A stretch of DNA of 64,000 nt, taken from Azospirillum canadense. Its GTDB lineage: Bacteria; Pseudomonadota; Alphaproteobacteria; Azospirillales; Azospirillaceae. The position numbers and the translations under genes are program-made. Of the stretch, positions 18,821 through 28,565 are shown in pieces (the first letter of the stretch is position 1; each line of letters opens with the position of its first letter). The notes beneath the pieces were generated by a model. That model was not told the DNA's origin. It ran no database searches and saw nothing but the letters and a program-made list of their open reading frames with translations. Location: assembly GCF_025961225.1 (NCBI RefSeq), contig NZ_JAOQNG010000001.1, positions 2,762,001 through 2,826,000 of the forward strand, written 5' to 3'.

Positions 18821-21325
18821 CTACACGAAGGTGAAGTTGTTGGCCGTCAAGGCACCAGGCAGAACGCCGGACAGGGTGATGGAACTTTGCACCGCTGTGT
18901 TGGGATCAAGGAAGCCGATCACCGTGCTGCCGTCCCGGAGTTCCAGGTGGCTGAGCACCGAGTTCGCGTCGCCGGCGCTGTCGAAGCTGGAGAATATGCG
19001 GGTGTCGACCTCGATCCGGTCCTCTGCGGTGTTGAAGTCCTGGATGACGTCCGCGCCGAAGGCGACCGAGGTCATGCCCACCTCGCGGTAATAGAGGAAG
19101 CGGTCCGCGCCCGCCCCGCCCATCAGGGTATCGTTACCCAGCCCGCCCCACAGCGTGTCGTTGCCGGTCCCGCTAAGGATCCCGTCCGCGCCGGCCCCTC
19201 CGGACAGGAAATTGGGGGCGGTGCTGCCGGTGATCGTGTCGTCTCCCGATCCGCCGAGGACGTTTTCGATCGACGCTAGCGTGTCCTTGCCGATCTGCGT
19301 CCCTTGCGCCGTCCCGGCCTGGAGGTCGATGGCGACCGGTGCGGTGATCCCGGTCAGGTCGTAGGTGTCCGCGCCCTGGCCGCCGTCATAGGCGTCGTCG
19401 CCGTCGCCAATCGTCGCGATGATGCGGTCGTCGCCCTTGCCCGCGTCCACCCGGTCCTTTCCCTTGCCCCCGGTGATGGCGTCGATATCGGCCGTGCCGT
19501 CGAGCCTCTCCGCCTTGTCGGTCCCCTGCACCGTGTTAATGGTGTAGAGCGGCCGCATCATCTCGTTGTCCTCGTGGGACAGGATGTGACAGTGCCAGAC
19601 ATACTCACCGGTCAGGTCGAAGGTCTGGACGATGCGCAGCATCTCGCCGGGGGCGACCCAGACGGTGTCCTGGTTGCCGGTGTCCTCCGGCCGCAACCGG
19701 ACAGCGTCCGACGCCCTGTAGTCGTTGCCGACCACGCCATCGCCGTTCAGGTCCTCGTCGGCAATCCGGTATTTGCCCAGCACCTGGAACTGAACTTGGT
19801 GCAGGTGGATGGGGTGGGCGTCCGCCGTGGTGTTGTAGATTTCCCAGACCTCGGTCGAGCCGCGCAGCGGGTCCTCCGTGGTGGCATCGTCCCACATCAG
19901 CGCGCCGTACTTCACGGGGCGTCCGTTGATGTCGGTGGTGTCCTCCGCCACGCCGAGCTTGGGCTGGATGTGCCCGTCGGGCATTTCGTCCTCGAACAGG
20001 CCGAGCTTGCGCACCGTGACCTTTCCCAGATCCACGGTCGCGGCCAATTCCCGGAAGTTCGGATTCAGGATCGTCCCGTTCTGCACGGTGGCCGCGGCGG
20101 CGGGCGCGTTTCCGGTCACCTGGAACTGCATCACCTCACCCACGGATGTGCCGTGCGCGGACTCCTCGTCGGGGATGTCCAGTCCCTGGAAGGGGCTCCA
20201 GGCCGGGCCGTCGTTCTCCAGCGTCACGATGTAGCCGGGGGCGAGCTTGGAGAAGTCCAGCACCACGTCGGCGCGGTCGCCGGGGGTCAGGACGATCCGC
20301 TCCTCCTCCGTGTGGGTGCCGTCGCCGTTGTCGATGGTGATCGCCTTGGGCAGCAGCCCGCCGTCCGTGCCGACCAGCGTCATCTTCACGCAGGCGCTGC
20401 TCAGTTTCAGCACGTAGAAGCGCGAGTCGGACCCGTTCAGCAGGTGGAGGGTGTAGGTCGTCCGGTCGACGTCCATCTTCGGCCAGGCCTTGCCGTTGAC
20501 CAGAAGGACATCGCCGAAGAACTCCGGCGTGGCGAAGGGATAGCCGTGCGATCCCGGGAACTCCTCGCCCACCGTGCCGCCGGCTCCCGGCAGTGGATCG
20601 TCCGCCGTGTTGCCGGGGCGGTAGAGCTGCCCGTCCGCCGTGAAGGCGCGGTCCTGGATCGCCGCCCCGACCTCGTGCTGGGCGTCGGGCAGAACGCCCG
20701 GCGCACCGCCCTGCCCGGTCATAAGCCCGTCGATGGTGGCGTCGCGCACGAGGTTGAAGCCGGCCAGCCCCATATAGACGTTGAGCCGCGTCACCCCGAG
20801 CGCGTGGTCGTGATACCACAGCGTCGCCCCCGGCTGGCTGTAGTCGTAGATGTAGGTGCCGGAGTCGCCACCCTGCGTGTAGAAGCTCTCCGGGAACCCG
20901 TCGAACGCCGCCTGCGTGTGGCCGCCATGAAGATGCGTGACCAGCGGGACCCGCCCCCCGGCGTAATCGACCATCGCCATGTGCAGGCTGGTGTCCACCG
21001 GGATGGACGCCGGATAGCCGGAGGCCGGCAGGGCGTTCTTCCAGGTCACCCGGATCGGGACTCCCGACCGGGCAAGAATGGTCGGGCCCGGATAGCTGGG
21101 CGTGAAGGGAACGGATTTCCCGTCGATGCTCATCACCCCATAGCCCCAGACCGTGGTGACGGCGCCGAGCGCGCGACCTTCGTCGTTGTACAGTCCCAGA
21201 TCCTGCGTGGTCTGGCCCGCGCCAATGACGTAACGTCCACCCCTGGTGGCGTCGATCACCGTCGGGATTGCGAGACTGTTGACGAACTTCGGCTGCGTGG
21301 TTGGATCAAGAAGCTGCACGGCCAT
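18821..21325 (-). CDS. Multicopper oxidase with C-terminal RTX repeats
   Basis: The 834-residue protein joins a three-cupredoxin laccase-type oxidase to an RTX tail. Copper ligands are seen in HLHGGH (131-136), WYHDHALG (170-177), HPIHLHQVQF (504-513) and HCHILSHEDNEM (578-589), including the type-1 Cys579, His584 and axial Met589. Residues 607-745 hold nonapeptide GGxGxD repeats such as GGAGADGIL and GGLGNDTLM, which bind calcium. An EF-hand-like loop (DLNGDGVVGND) sits at about 525-535. There is no Sec or Tat signal peptide, so type I secretion is inferred; no T1SS genes are in the window. The ATG at 21325 follows AAGGGGGA. Mn, bilirubin or phenolic substrates are possible. Confidence 0.92.
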   Translation of the reverse strand: MAVQLLDPTTQPKFVNSLAIPTVIDATRGGRYVIGAGQTTQDLGLYNDEGRALGAVTTVWGYGVMSIDGKSVPFTPSYPGPTILARSGVPIRVTWKNALPASGYPASIPVDTSLHMAMVDYAGGRVPLVTHLHGGHTQAAFDGFPESFYTQGGDSGTYIYDYSQPGATLWYHDHALGVTRLNVYMGLAGFNLVRDATIDGLMTGQGGAPGVLPDAQHEVGAAIQDRAFTADGQLYRPGNTADDPLPGAGGTVGEEFPGSHGYPFATPEFFGDVLLVNGKAWPKMDVDRTTYTLHLLNGSDSRFYVLKLSSACVKMTLVGTDGGLLPKAITIDNGDGTHTEEERIVLTPGDRADVVLDFSKLAPGYIVTLENDGPAWSPFQGLDIPDEESAHGTSVGEVMQFQVTGNAPAAAATVQNGTILNPNFRELAATVDLGKVTVRKLGLFEDEMPDGHIQPKLGVAEDTTDINGRPVKYGALMWDDATTEDPLRGSTEVWEIYNTTADAHPIHLHQVQFQVLGKYRIADEDLNGDGVVGNDYRASDAVRLRPEDTGNQDTVWVAPGEMLRIVQTFDLTGEYVWHCHILSHEDNEMMRPLYTINTVQGTDKAERLDGTADIDAITGGKGKDRVDAGKGDDRIIATIGDGDDAYDGGQGADTYDLTGITAPVAIDLQAGTAQGTQIGKDTLASIENVLGGSGDDTITGSTAPNFLSGGAGADGILSGTGNDTLWGGLGNDTLMGGAGADRFLYYREVGMTSVAFGADVIQDFNTAEDRIEVDTRIFSSFDSAGDANSVLSHLELRDGSTVIGFLDPNTAVQSSITLSGVLPGALTANNFTFV

Positions 21326-21846
21326 AGCGTCCCCCTTGTTCTTTCTGTATTTTGGTTTTCCTGGCCTTGATCGTTCCGGTGCTTGAGGCGACGATGACGG
21401 GCGAAGACGTGGACAGGCAACCACGCCGTCCCGCGAGGCGGGCACCAGCAATCGTTCCAGCGGCATGTCCGGCGGGACACGGCGGAGCTACCGGTTTGCA
21501 TTTTCTGATTTGGTTGGCGACTGTCCCTCGTCTCAGGGCGTCACCATCCATGACCGAACACTGATATTGTTGGCGTGGCCGTTCAACGCTGGATTGGGGG
21601 TAAAACCCTATTAAAAATCGGTGTGTTTTCGGCGCCCGATGCATGATTTCGGGTGTAGTCCACGCCCCCCGCATCGCGTCACACTCACCACTTTCACGCG
21701 CTCATTTCCGGATGAGTGGGCCCTGTACATCGCGTCGGGTCGCATCGATCCCACCCATGCGGTACGGATCTCCCTGTAGCCACCGCCGCATTCCCGCTAT
21801 GGTGCCGGCGATCCGCCATCTTTTCCGCCGACCCGGAGCCGCCGCG
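21326..21846. other. Divergent intergenic region, oxidase / TPR-PRMT
   Basis: This 521-nt stretch should contain the promoters of the minus-strand oxidase and the plus-strand TPR-methyltransferase. The part at about 21560-21650 is AT-richer than its surroundings. No convincing operator, small RNA or additional gene was found. Confidence 0.4.
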
Positions 21847-23481
21847 ATGACCGACAGCACCCCCACCCTCCTCGACGCCATCCGCCTGTTCCGGGCGAAC
21901 GACCTCGGCGGGGCGGAGGCGGCGTGCCGGGCGCTGCTGGCGACCGACCCGCACAACGCGCAGGCGCTGCACCTGCTGGGCCTCGTCGCCGCCCACACCG
22001 GCCATCCGGACGCCGCCCTGGAACTGCTCGGCCAAGCCATCGCGGAGCAGGGGAACGACCCGTCCTTCCACAACAGCCGCGGCAGCCTGCTCTTCCAGCT
22101 CGGCCGCGCCGCGGAAGCCGAAGAGTCCTTCCGCGCCGGCATCGTGCTGAACGACCGCCTGCCGGAGCTGCACGGCAATCTGGGCAACGCGCTGAAGGCG
22201 CTGTCCCGGCTGGAGGAAGCGGAGACCGCCTTTCGCACGGCGCTGGCGCTGCGCTCCGACGCGCCGGAGATGCACAACTTCCTCGGAACGACCCTGCGGG
22301 AGCTTGGCCGGCTGGACGAGGCGCAGACCCATTTCCGCTGCGCGCTGGATCTCGCGCCGGAGTATCTGGAGGCCCGCTACAACCTCGCCGAGGCGCTGAG
22401 CACCCGCGGGGAACTGGAGGAGGCTGCGGCGTCTTTCCGCAAGGTGATCGAGGCGGCCCCCCGCTTCGTCCCCGCCCATGTCGGCCTCGCCCACTCGCTG
22501 CAAAGCCTCGACCGCGCCAACGAGGCGGTGGAGGCGATCGAGGCCGCCCGCGCCATCGCCCCCGACCACCCCTTGGTGCAGTTCACCCGCCGCCTGATCT
22601 ATTCCAACGCGGTGCCCGGCTGGCACCTGCCGATGATCAACGATGTCGAGCGCAACGAAGCCTATGACGCGGCGCTGAAGCGCGCAGTTACGCCGGACTC
22701 CCTGGTGCTGGAGATCGGCACGGGGTCGGGCATCGTCGCCATGATGGCGGCGCGTGCCGGCGCCAAGCAGGTCGTGACCTGCGAGGTCAACCCGATCCTC
22801 GCCCGCGTCGCGAAGGAAACGGTGGCGCACAACGGCTACGGCGACCGCGTCAGCGTCGTGCCGAAGCTGTCCACGCAGCTGAACGTCGGGGCCGGCGGCG
22901 ACCTGCCGGAGAAAGCCGACGTCTTCGTGTCGGAGTTGATCAACATCGGCATGCTGGCACCGCGCATGCTGTCGGTGCTCCAGCACGCGCGCACCCATCT
23001 GGTGAAGCCCGCCGGGGCCATCATCCCGCGCGCCTCCACCGTCTACGCCATGCTGGTGGAAACGCCGGAACTGGCGCGCATCAACCCGGTCAAGACCATC
23101 GACGGCTTCGACATGTCGACCTTCGACGTCTTCCGCTCGCCGGGCTACCAGCAGATCGACCTTGCGGCCGACGCCCACACCCCGCTGTCCGCCGGCTTCA
23201 CCGCGCTGGAGTTCGACTTCACCCGCAACATGCCGGAAGAGGGCGAGCGCGAGATCACCGTGGAGATCACGCACGAGGGCACCTGCCACGGCGTGGCCTT
23301 CTGGTTCGACCTGTTCATGGACGAGGAGGTCGTCTACCGGTCGGAAAGCCGCGCCCGGACGAACCACTGGAAGCAGGCCATGACCTTCCTGGAAACCCCG
23401 ATCCAGGTCCGACCCGGCGACCGGCTGACCATCGTCGCGCGCTACGACAACAACCAGATCTCCTTTGGCATCGGCGGGTGA
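21847..23481 (+). CDS. TPR - protein arginine methyltransferase-like fusion
   Basis: The 544-residue protein starts with about six TPR units (residues 5-245) and continues with a class I SAM methyltransferase of PRMT type. Motif I is VLEIGTGSG (287-295), with acidic post-I Glu313. SELINIGML (362-370) matches the PRMT double-E loop region, followed by HARTHLVKPAG and PRASTVYAMLVE, like PRMT7. The beta-barrel carries the THW-loop equivalent NHWKQ (506-510). The first catalytic Glu (Glu363) is kept, but the position nine residues on is Pro372. The layout recalls eukaryotic PRMT9, which also has N-terminal TPRs. Substrate is unknown. The ATG at 21847 follows GGAG. Confidence 0.88.
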   Translation: MTDSTPTLLDAIRLFRANDLGGAEAACRALLATDPHNAQALHLLGLVAAHTGHPDAALELLGQAIAEQGNDPSFHNSRGSLLFQLGRAAEAEESFRAGIVLNDRLPELHGNLGNALKALSRLEEAETAFRTALALRSDAPEMHNFLGTTLRELGRLDEAQTHFRCALDLAPEYLEARYNLAEALSTRGELEEAAASFRKVIEAAPRFVPAHVGLAHSLQSLDRANEAVEAIEAARAIAPDHPLVQFTRRLIYSNAVPGWHLPMINDVERNEAYDAALKRAVTPDSLVLEIGTGSGIVAMMAARAGAKQVVTCEVNPILARVAKETVAHNGYGDRVSVVPKLSTQLNVGAGGDLPEKADVFVSELINIGMLAPRMLSVLQHARTHLVKPAGAIIPRASTVYAMLVETPELARINPVKTIDGFDMSTFDVFRSPGYQQIDLAADAHTPLSAGFTALEFDFTRNMPEEGEREITVEITHEGTCHGVAFWFDLFMDEEVVYRSESRARTNHWKQAMTFLETPIQVRPGDRLTIVARYDNNQISFGIGG

Positions 23482-23628
23482 GGAGCGGCGGGCCGCCGGG
23501 CACCTGCGGCGATCCGCCCACCCGGATAAATTGCCGTGAATTTGACGTGATCAACCGATCTCTCTTACCCTGTCGTCAATGAACAACGGCCTCCAACGAG
23601 GGGCCGGATTGAACGACGGGGGCGCCCC

Positions 23629-24726
23629 ATGTCCATCTCGACCGCGACCGCCTACAGCGCTAGCCTCAGCCTCACGCTGAAGGGAACCGCAGCAGGCACG
23701 GGTGCCGTTTCCGGCAAGGACTCGCCCGCCAAGCCCGCAGGCGACCCGGCGGGGGGCGCGGCCGGCGGTTCGTCCGTGATCGTCAGCCTGTCCGTGGAAG
23801 CGCAGATGGTCGTCGCCTCCGGCTCCGCCGCGGCGGCTACCGAAAGCGCGCCCACGTCCCGCTTCGCCGCTTATTTCCCAACGCGCGACGGCAAGCCTGT
23901 AACGGCGCTGGCAAACGCGGTGGAGAACCCGGGCGCCCAGTCGAGTTCGGCGGGCCTGACCCTGCCGGAGGCGGCGAAGGACGCCCGCGCGCGCATGGAT
24001 GCCCAGTACGACGCCATGAAGGCCAGCGGCAAGCCCTTCGACGCCAACGCGTTCGAGGGTCGGGACTGGAACACGGTCATGGGCGACCTCGACCGCCGCT
24101 CCCTCTACGCCATCAGCAGCAACACCGGCGGCCTGTTCTCGGAGGAGGAGCAGAACACGGCACGCAGCATGATGGTGCAACAGCAAGGGCTGGCGATGGG
24201 GCTGTACAGCGGGCCGACCCGGCTGGCCGGCACCTTCAGCGATCCTTTCAACGGCGACATGGCCGCGCACATGAAGGCAGGCGTCAAATTCCTCGACGGC
24301 GTGAGCGACGAGGAGAAGACCTCCGTGGACTGGGCGATGGATCGCGCAGGCGCACAGTCCAATTACGAGGCGGCGCACCGCAACACCCGGGAGGAGCTGG
24401 AAGCGCTGAACGGCGAAACCCCGCTGCAAAAGCTTCTGAAGGCGGCCGCGAAGACGCTCAACGGCAGGGACAAGGACAAGCCGTCGCGCGACAAAACGGA
24501 CGAGATGGAGAATCTGGACAGCGACAACCCGCTGGCGAAACTGGTCAAGACCGCGGTGGACACCATGAAGGGCAACCCAACGCGCGGCATCTCGCACGGA
24601 CTGATCCGGACGGCCGAGGACTTGAAGGAACAGCCGTGGTTCAAGGGCTTCGAATCGCAACTCGACACGGCCATCCAGCAGACGAGGGAGATGTATCAGT
24701 CCAGGAAAGCGCCCGGGACGGTGTGA
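23629..24726 (+). CDS. Protein of unknown function, 365 residues
   Basis: I do not recognise this protein. Residues 1-75 are a low-complexity Ser/Ala/Gly/Thr segment starting MSISTATAYSASLSLTLKG, without a normal signal peptide. The middle (about 110-250) is predicted helical and Met-rich (RSMMVQQQGLAMGLYSGP). Residues 265-320 are a charged linker (GRDKDKPSRDKTDEMENLD), and a helical C-terminus follows. There are no cysteines and no membrane helix. Codon use is like that of its neighbours, so it is a resident gene. The disordered N-terminus and lack of a signal recall flagellar-export or type I substrates, but this is only a guess. The ATG at 23629 follows GGGGGCGCCCC rather than a clear SD. 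Confidence 0.7.
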   Translation: MSISTATAYSASLSLTLKGTAAGTGAVSGKDSPAKPAGDPAGGAAGGSSVIVSLSVEAQMVVASGSAAAATESAPTSRFAAYFPTRDGKPVTALANAVENPGAQSSSAGLTLPEAAKDARARMDAQYDAMKASGKPFDANAFEGRDWNTVMGDLDRRSLYAISSNTGGLFSEEEQNTARSMMVQQQGLAMGLYSGPTRLAGTFSDPFNGDMAAHMKAGVKFLDGVSDEEKTSVDWAMDRAGAQSNYEAAHRNTREELEALNGETPLQKLLKAAAKTLNGRDKDKPSRDKTDEMENLDSDNPLAKLVKTAVDTMKGNPTRGISHGLIRTAEDLKEQPWFKGFESQLDTAIQQTREMYQSRKAPGTV

Positions 24727-24812
24727 GGCTTGCTCTCGATGCCGGAGGGCGACGCCGTTGGTTTCCACCACCGGATGAGGTAGAGTGGTTTCGGTTGGCC
24801 CGGAGACGACTC

Positions 24813-25094
24813 ATGAGCACCGACGAACGCCTTGGCCGCATCGAATCCGAGATCGGCGTCCTGCAAACCGACGTGAGTCATTTGAAGGCGGACGTGTCCG
24901 TGTTGAAAGCTGACGTGTCCGTGTTGAAGGCGGACGTGTCCGAACTCAAGAAGGGCCAGGCTGAGATCAAGACGACGTTGTCCCAGGTGATGCAGTTGCT
25001 CGCACGCATCGACGGGCGGCTGGATGAACAGCGCGCGACCATCAATGCCCTGATCCCGGTGCGGCTCGCCGCGGTTCCCTCCGCCGCCGAATAG
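24813..25094 (+). CDS. Short coiled-coil protein with tandem heptads
   Basis: The 93-residue protein is almost entirely coiled coil. Three near-identical heptads (ADVSVLK) at about residues 26-46 are encoded by 21-bp tandem repeats. They are followed by a second helical part (GQAEIKTTLSQVMQLLARI) and an Ala/Val tail. Similar short proteins in other bacteria are annotated only as hypothetical or DUF-type coiled coils. The ATG at 24813 has GGAGACG upstream. It lies 26 nt ahead of the MFS transporter gene and may be co-transcribed with it. Confidence 0.75.
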   Translation: MSTDERLGRIESEIGVLQTDVSHLKADVSVLKADVSVLKADVSELKKGQAEIKTTLSQVMQLLARIDGRLDEQRATINALIPVRLAAVPSAAE

Positions 25095-25120
25095 CAACAG
25101 CAGCCATCATCAGCCGCCCT

Positions 25121-26431
25121 ATGCCCGAGTTCATCCAGGCGCCGAGCCGGCGCGCCATCGTGTCCTGGTGCCTCTACGACTGGGCCAACTCCTCCTACAA
25201 CACCATCGTCACGACCTTCATCTTCTCCGTCTACTTCGCCCGCGGCGTGGTCGGGGACGAGGTGGCTGGGGCGTCGCGGTGGAGCGCGGCACTCACCGTC
25301 GCCGGGCTGCTGATCGCGCTGCTCAGCCCCGTGCTCGGTGCCATCGCCGACCGCACCGGTCGGCGCAAGCCCTGGATGGCCCTGTTCACCCTCCTCACCG
25401 TTCTGTTCAGCGCCGCGCTGTGGTGGGTGAAGCCCGACCCGTCCTACGCCCTGTTCGCCCTGGTCTGCGTGGTGATCGGCACGGTCGCCTTCGAGTTGGC
25501 GAACGTCTTCTACAACGCCAGCCTGACCGGACTCGCCCCGCCGGCGATGCTGGGGCGCCTGTCCGGCTGGGGCTGGGGCATTGGCTATTTCGGCGGTCTG
25601 GTCTGCCTCGTCGTCGCACTGTTCGTCTTCGTCAAGTCGCCCACACCCCTGTTCGGACTGCTCGACACGGCGGAGCAGGCGCCGGTGCGCGCGACGGCGC
25701 TGCTGGCGGCGGTCTGGTACGGGCTGTTCGCCCTGCCTTTCTTCCTGTGGGTGCCGGACACACCACCGACCGGGCTGTCCATTGGTCGGGCGGCGCGGGA
25801 AGGTGTGGCGACGCTGCGCCGGACCCTGGCGGAGACACGCAAGTACCGAAACGTCGTCCGCTTCCTGGTCGCCAGCGCCTTCTACCGCGACGCCATCAAC
25901 ACCATCACCGCCTTCGGCGGCATCTTCGCCGCCCACGCCTTCGGCATGACCTTCGAGGAGATCGTGATGTTCGCGATCGCGCTCAACGTCGTCGCCGGCA
26001 TTGGCGCCATCGCCTTCGCCTGGGTCGACGACCGGGCCGGGGCCAAGCCGACCATCCTGATCAGCCTGTTGGGCCTGATCGCCTTCGGCGTGCCCTTGCT
26101 GCTGGCGACCGACAAGCTGTGGTTCTGGATCCTCGCCTTGGGGCTCGGCGCCTTCTTCGGGCCGGCACAGGCGGCCGGGCGGTCCATGATGGCGCGGCTG
26201 GCGCCCGAGGGCATGGCGGGGGAGATGTTCGGGCTCTACAGCCTGACCGGACGCATGGTGGGCTTCATCGGCCCGCTGGCCTTCGGGCTGGCCACGGAGG
26301 CTTTCGAGAGTCAGCGCGCTGGCATGGCGAGCGTTGTGGCTTTCTTCGTGGTCGGGTTTGGGCTTATGCTGACGGTACGGGAGCCAGCCCCGGCACGACC
26401 CCTCGCGGCGCGACAGTCTGCCGCACCCTGA
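25121..26431 (+). CDS. MFS transporter, UMF1 (Atg22-like) family
   Basis: The 436-residue membrane protein has about 12 hydrophobic segments. Its N-terminal YDWANSSYNTIVTTFIFSVYF is diagnostic of the Atg22-like UMF1 family, and the loop DRTGRRKPWM between helices 2 and 3 matches the MFS motif A. A central cytoplasmic loop (about 220-245) is basic. Yeast Atg22 effluxes amino acids from the vacuole; bacterial substrates are unknown. The gene starts 26 nt after the coiled-coil gene, so a shared transcript is possible. Confidence 0.9.
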   Translation: MPEFIQAPSRRAIVSWCLYDWANSSYNTIVTTFIFSVYFARGVVGDEVAGASRWSAALTVAGLLIALLSPVLGAIADRTGRRKPWMALFTLLTVLFSAALWWVKPDPSYALFALVCVVIGTVAFELANVFYNASLTGLAPPAMLGRLSGWGWGIGYFGGLVCLVVALFVFVKSPTPLFGLLDTAEQAPVRATALLAAVWYGLFALPFFLWVPDTPPTGLSIGRAAREGVATLRRTLAETRKYRNVVRFLVASAFYRDAINTITAFGGIFAAHAFGMTFEEIVMFAIALNVVAGIGAIAFAWVDDRAGAKPTILISLLGLIAFGVPLLLATDKLWFWILALGLGAFFGPAQAAGRSMMARLAPEGMAGEMFGLYSLTGRMVGFIGPLAFGLATEAFESQRAGMASVVAFFVVGFGLMLTVREPAPARPLAARQSAAP

Positions 26432-26512
26432 TCACAGATTCGGCCGGCCCAAGCTGCTACCTTCCTTTTTGCTGCGACGCACAATAGTCTCGGCCCGGAG
26501 GGCGGAACGACC

Positions 26513-26752
26513 ATGCTGCACATCAAGGACATTGAGGCTTTCGCGCACATCAACGAGGCGCTAGCCCGCGACTCCGGCGCAACCCGCCAGGACTCCGATC
26601 CGAACGGACATCATCCGCCGATGCACCCGGCGCTGCTTGTCGCCATGGCCGCGACCGGCCGCCTGAAGCCGGAGGAGGACGCCGGTGGCAAGCACCACCC
26701 CGCGAGCCTAGCCGGCATGATGGCGCGGTTGATGAGGGCGCGGGGGCGGTAG
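26513..26752 (+). CDS. Small protein of unknown function
   Basis: The 79-residue protein ([20 protein letters not shown] at its start) is histidine- and methionine-rich and has no membrane helix. The centre, [20 protein letters not shown], is Pro/His-rich and the C-terminus is basic. No family was recognised. A good ribosome binding site (GGAGGG) eight or so bases before the ATG supports expression. It lies between the MFS gene and a palindromic repeat. Confidence 0.55.
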   Translation: MLHIKDIEAFAHINEALARDSGATRQDSDPNGHHPPMHPALLVAMAATGRLKPEEDAGGKHHPASLAGMMARLMRARGR

Positions 26753-26800
26753 GAAGAGCGTTTCGACTGAGCGGGCGGCTGCAAGGCCGGCTTGGCGATT

Positions 26801-26863
26801 CACCACAGAGACACGGAGACACGGAGGTTAGAGACTTCTCTGTGTCTCCGTGTCTCTGTGGTG
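26801..26863. repeat. Long inverted repeat (CACAGAGACACGGAG family)
   Basis: Arms 26801-26826 and 26838-26863 are 26 nt with a single mismatch and an 11-nt loop. Each arm is built of ACACGGAG-type units. It sits between a small unknown gene and the 3' end of purH, and could stop or insulate transcription. It resembles a palindromic family I know from unrelated genomes. Confidence 0.85.
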
Positions 26864-26915
26864 AGTTTCTGCACCCCCTCCCCCGCCAAAAGGAGAGGGG
26901 CGTGCATACGCTCGC

Positions 26916-28520
26916 TCAGTGCCGGAAGTGGCGCATCCCGGTGAAGACCATCGCAAGGCCCTTCTCGTCGGCCGCGGCGATGACCTCGTTGTCGCGGATC
27001 GAGCCGCCGGGCTGAATCACCGCAGTCACGCCCGCTTCGGCCGCGGCCAGCAGACCGTCGGCGAAGGGGAAGAAGGCGTCGGACGCGACCACGGAGCCCT
27101 TGGTCAGCGGCTCCGACAGCCCGGCGGCCTTGGCGGCCTCGGCCGACTTGATGGCGGCGATGCGGGCGCTGTCCACGCGGCTCATCTGGCCGGCGCCGAC
27201 GCCGACCGTGGCACCGTTCTTGGCGTAGACGATGGCGTTCGACTTCACGTGCTTGCCGACGCGGAAGGCGAACAGCAGGTCGGCCAGTTCCTGCTCGGTC
27301 GGCGCGCGCTTGGTGACGACCTTCAGCTCCGCCGGGTCGATGCGGCCGTTGTCGCGGTTCTGCAGCAGGAAGCCGCCGGACAGCTGCTTGATTATCATGC
27401 CCGGCTCGGCCGGGTTCGGCACGTCCTTGGTCAGCAGGACGCGCAGGTTCTTCTTGGTGGCGAGCAGCGCGCGGGCCGAGTCGTCGGCGTCCGGGGCGAT
27501 TACCACCTCGGCGAACAGCTTGGAGATCTCCTCGGCCGTGGCGGCGTCCAGCGGGCGGTTGACGGCGATGATGCCGCCGAAGGCGCTGACCGGGTCGCAC
27601 AGCAGCGCCTGCTTGTACGCGTCCAGGATATTGTCGCCTTGCGCCACGCCGCAGGGGTTGGCGTGCTTGATGATGGCGACGGCCGGACGCTCGAACTCGG
27701 CGACCAGCTCGAAGGCGGCGTCGGTGTCGTTCAGGTTGTTGTAGGACAGCTCCTTGCCCTGGAGCTGGGTGGCGGTCGCAACACCCGGGCGCTGCTCGCC
27801 GGTCACGTAGAAGGCCGCCTGCTGGTGCGGGTTCTCACCGTAGCGCAGCGTCTGGCTGAGCTTGCCCGACAGGGTGACGCGCGGCGGGAAGGTCTCGCCC
27901 TCTTGGCCGGCCAGCCAAGTGGAGATGGCGGCGTCGTACGCGGCCGTACGCGCGTACGCGCGCTGGGCGAGCGTACGGCGCAGCTTCAGCGTGACGGCGC
28001 CATCGTGCGTCGCCAGCTCGTCCAGAACGGCCTCATAGTCCTCCGCGTCGGTGACCACGGTGACGAAGTCGTGGTTCTTGGCGGCGGCGCGGATCATCGC
28101 CGGCCCGCCGATGTCGATGTTCTCCACACAGTCGTCGTAGCTGGCGCCCTTCGCGACGGTCGCCTCGAACGGGTAGAGGTTCACGACCACGAGGTCGATC
28201 GGCGGGATGTCGTGGGTCTTCATGGCGTCCGCGTGGATGTCGCGGCGGGCCAGGATGCCGCCGTGCACGCGCGGGTGCAGCGTCTTCACGCGGCCGTCCA
28301 TGATCTCCGGGAAGCCGGTGTGGTCGGAGACCTCCTTCACCGGAACGCCGGCCTCGGCCAGCCGCTGCGCCGAACCGCCGGTGGACAGGATCTCCACACC
28401 CTTGGCCGCCAGCGCCTGGCCGAGCGCGACGAGGCCTGTCTTGTCGGACACGGAAATCAACGCGCGCGTGATGCGGACGAGATCGGGGGCGGGCGAATGG
28501 GCGGTCTTCGGCGGGCTCAT
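26916..28520 (-). CDS. purH: Bifunctional AICAR formyltransferase / IMP cyclohydrolase
   Basis: The 534-residue PurH catalyses the last two steps of de novo IMP synthesis. The N-terminal cyclohydrolase domain starts [11 protein letters not shown] and includes [17 protein letters not shown] and NLYPFEATV. The formyltransferase part holds [21 protein letters not shown] with its Lys-His pair, and [10 protein letters not shown] near the C-terminus. The ATG at 28520 is used; a longer in-frame start at 28574 adds a non-conserved stretch. The gene is bracketed by two long palindromes and follows the heparinase-like gene on the same strand, matching the rsmB-heparinase-purH order seen in related bacteria. 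Confidence 0.97.
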   Translation of the reverse strand: MSPPKTAHSPAPDLVRITRALISVSDKTGLVALGQALAAKGVEILSTGGSAQRLAEAGVPVKEVSDHTGFPEIMDGRVKTLHPRVHGGILARRDIHADAMKTHDIPPIDLVVVNLYPFEATVAKGASYDDCVENIDIGGPAMIRAAAKNHDFVTVVTDAEDYEAVLDELATHDGAVTLKLRRTLAQRAYARTAAYDAAISTWLAGQEGETFPPRVTLSGKLSQTLRYGENPHQQAAFYVTGEQRPGVATATQLQGKELSYNNLNDTDAAFELVAEFERPAVAIIKHANPCGVAQGDNILDAYKQALLCDPVSAFGGIIAVNRPLDAATAEEISKLFAEVVIAPDADDSARALLATKKNLRVLLTKDVPNPAEPGMIIKQLSGGFLLQNRDNGRIDPAELKVVTKRAPTEQELADLLFAFRVGKHVKSNAIVYAKNGATVGVGAGQMSRVDSARIAAIKSAEAAKAAGLSEPLTKGSVVASDAFFPFADGLLAAAEAGVTAVIQPGGSIRDNEVIAAADEKGLAMVFTGMRHFRH

Positions 28521-28565
28521 CGGGGCATCCTGGTCTGTCTGGAACCTGAAACAGGGCGACGGGCC

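Noticed and set aside
24885..24950. Tandem 21-bp repeats as a CRISPR-like array
   Set aside because: The repeats have no spacers, lie in a coding frame and encode heptads.
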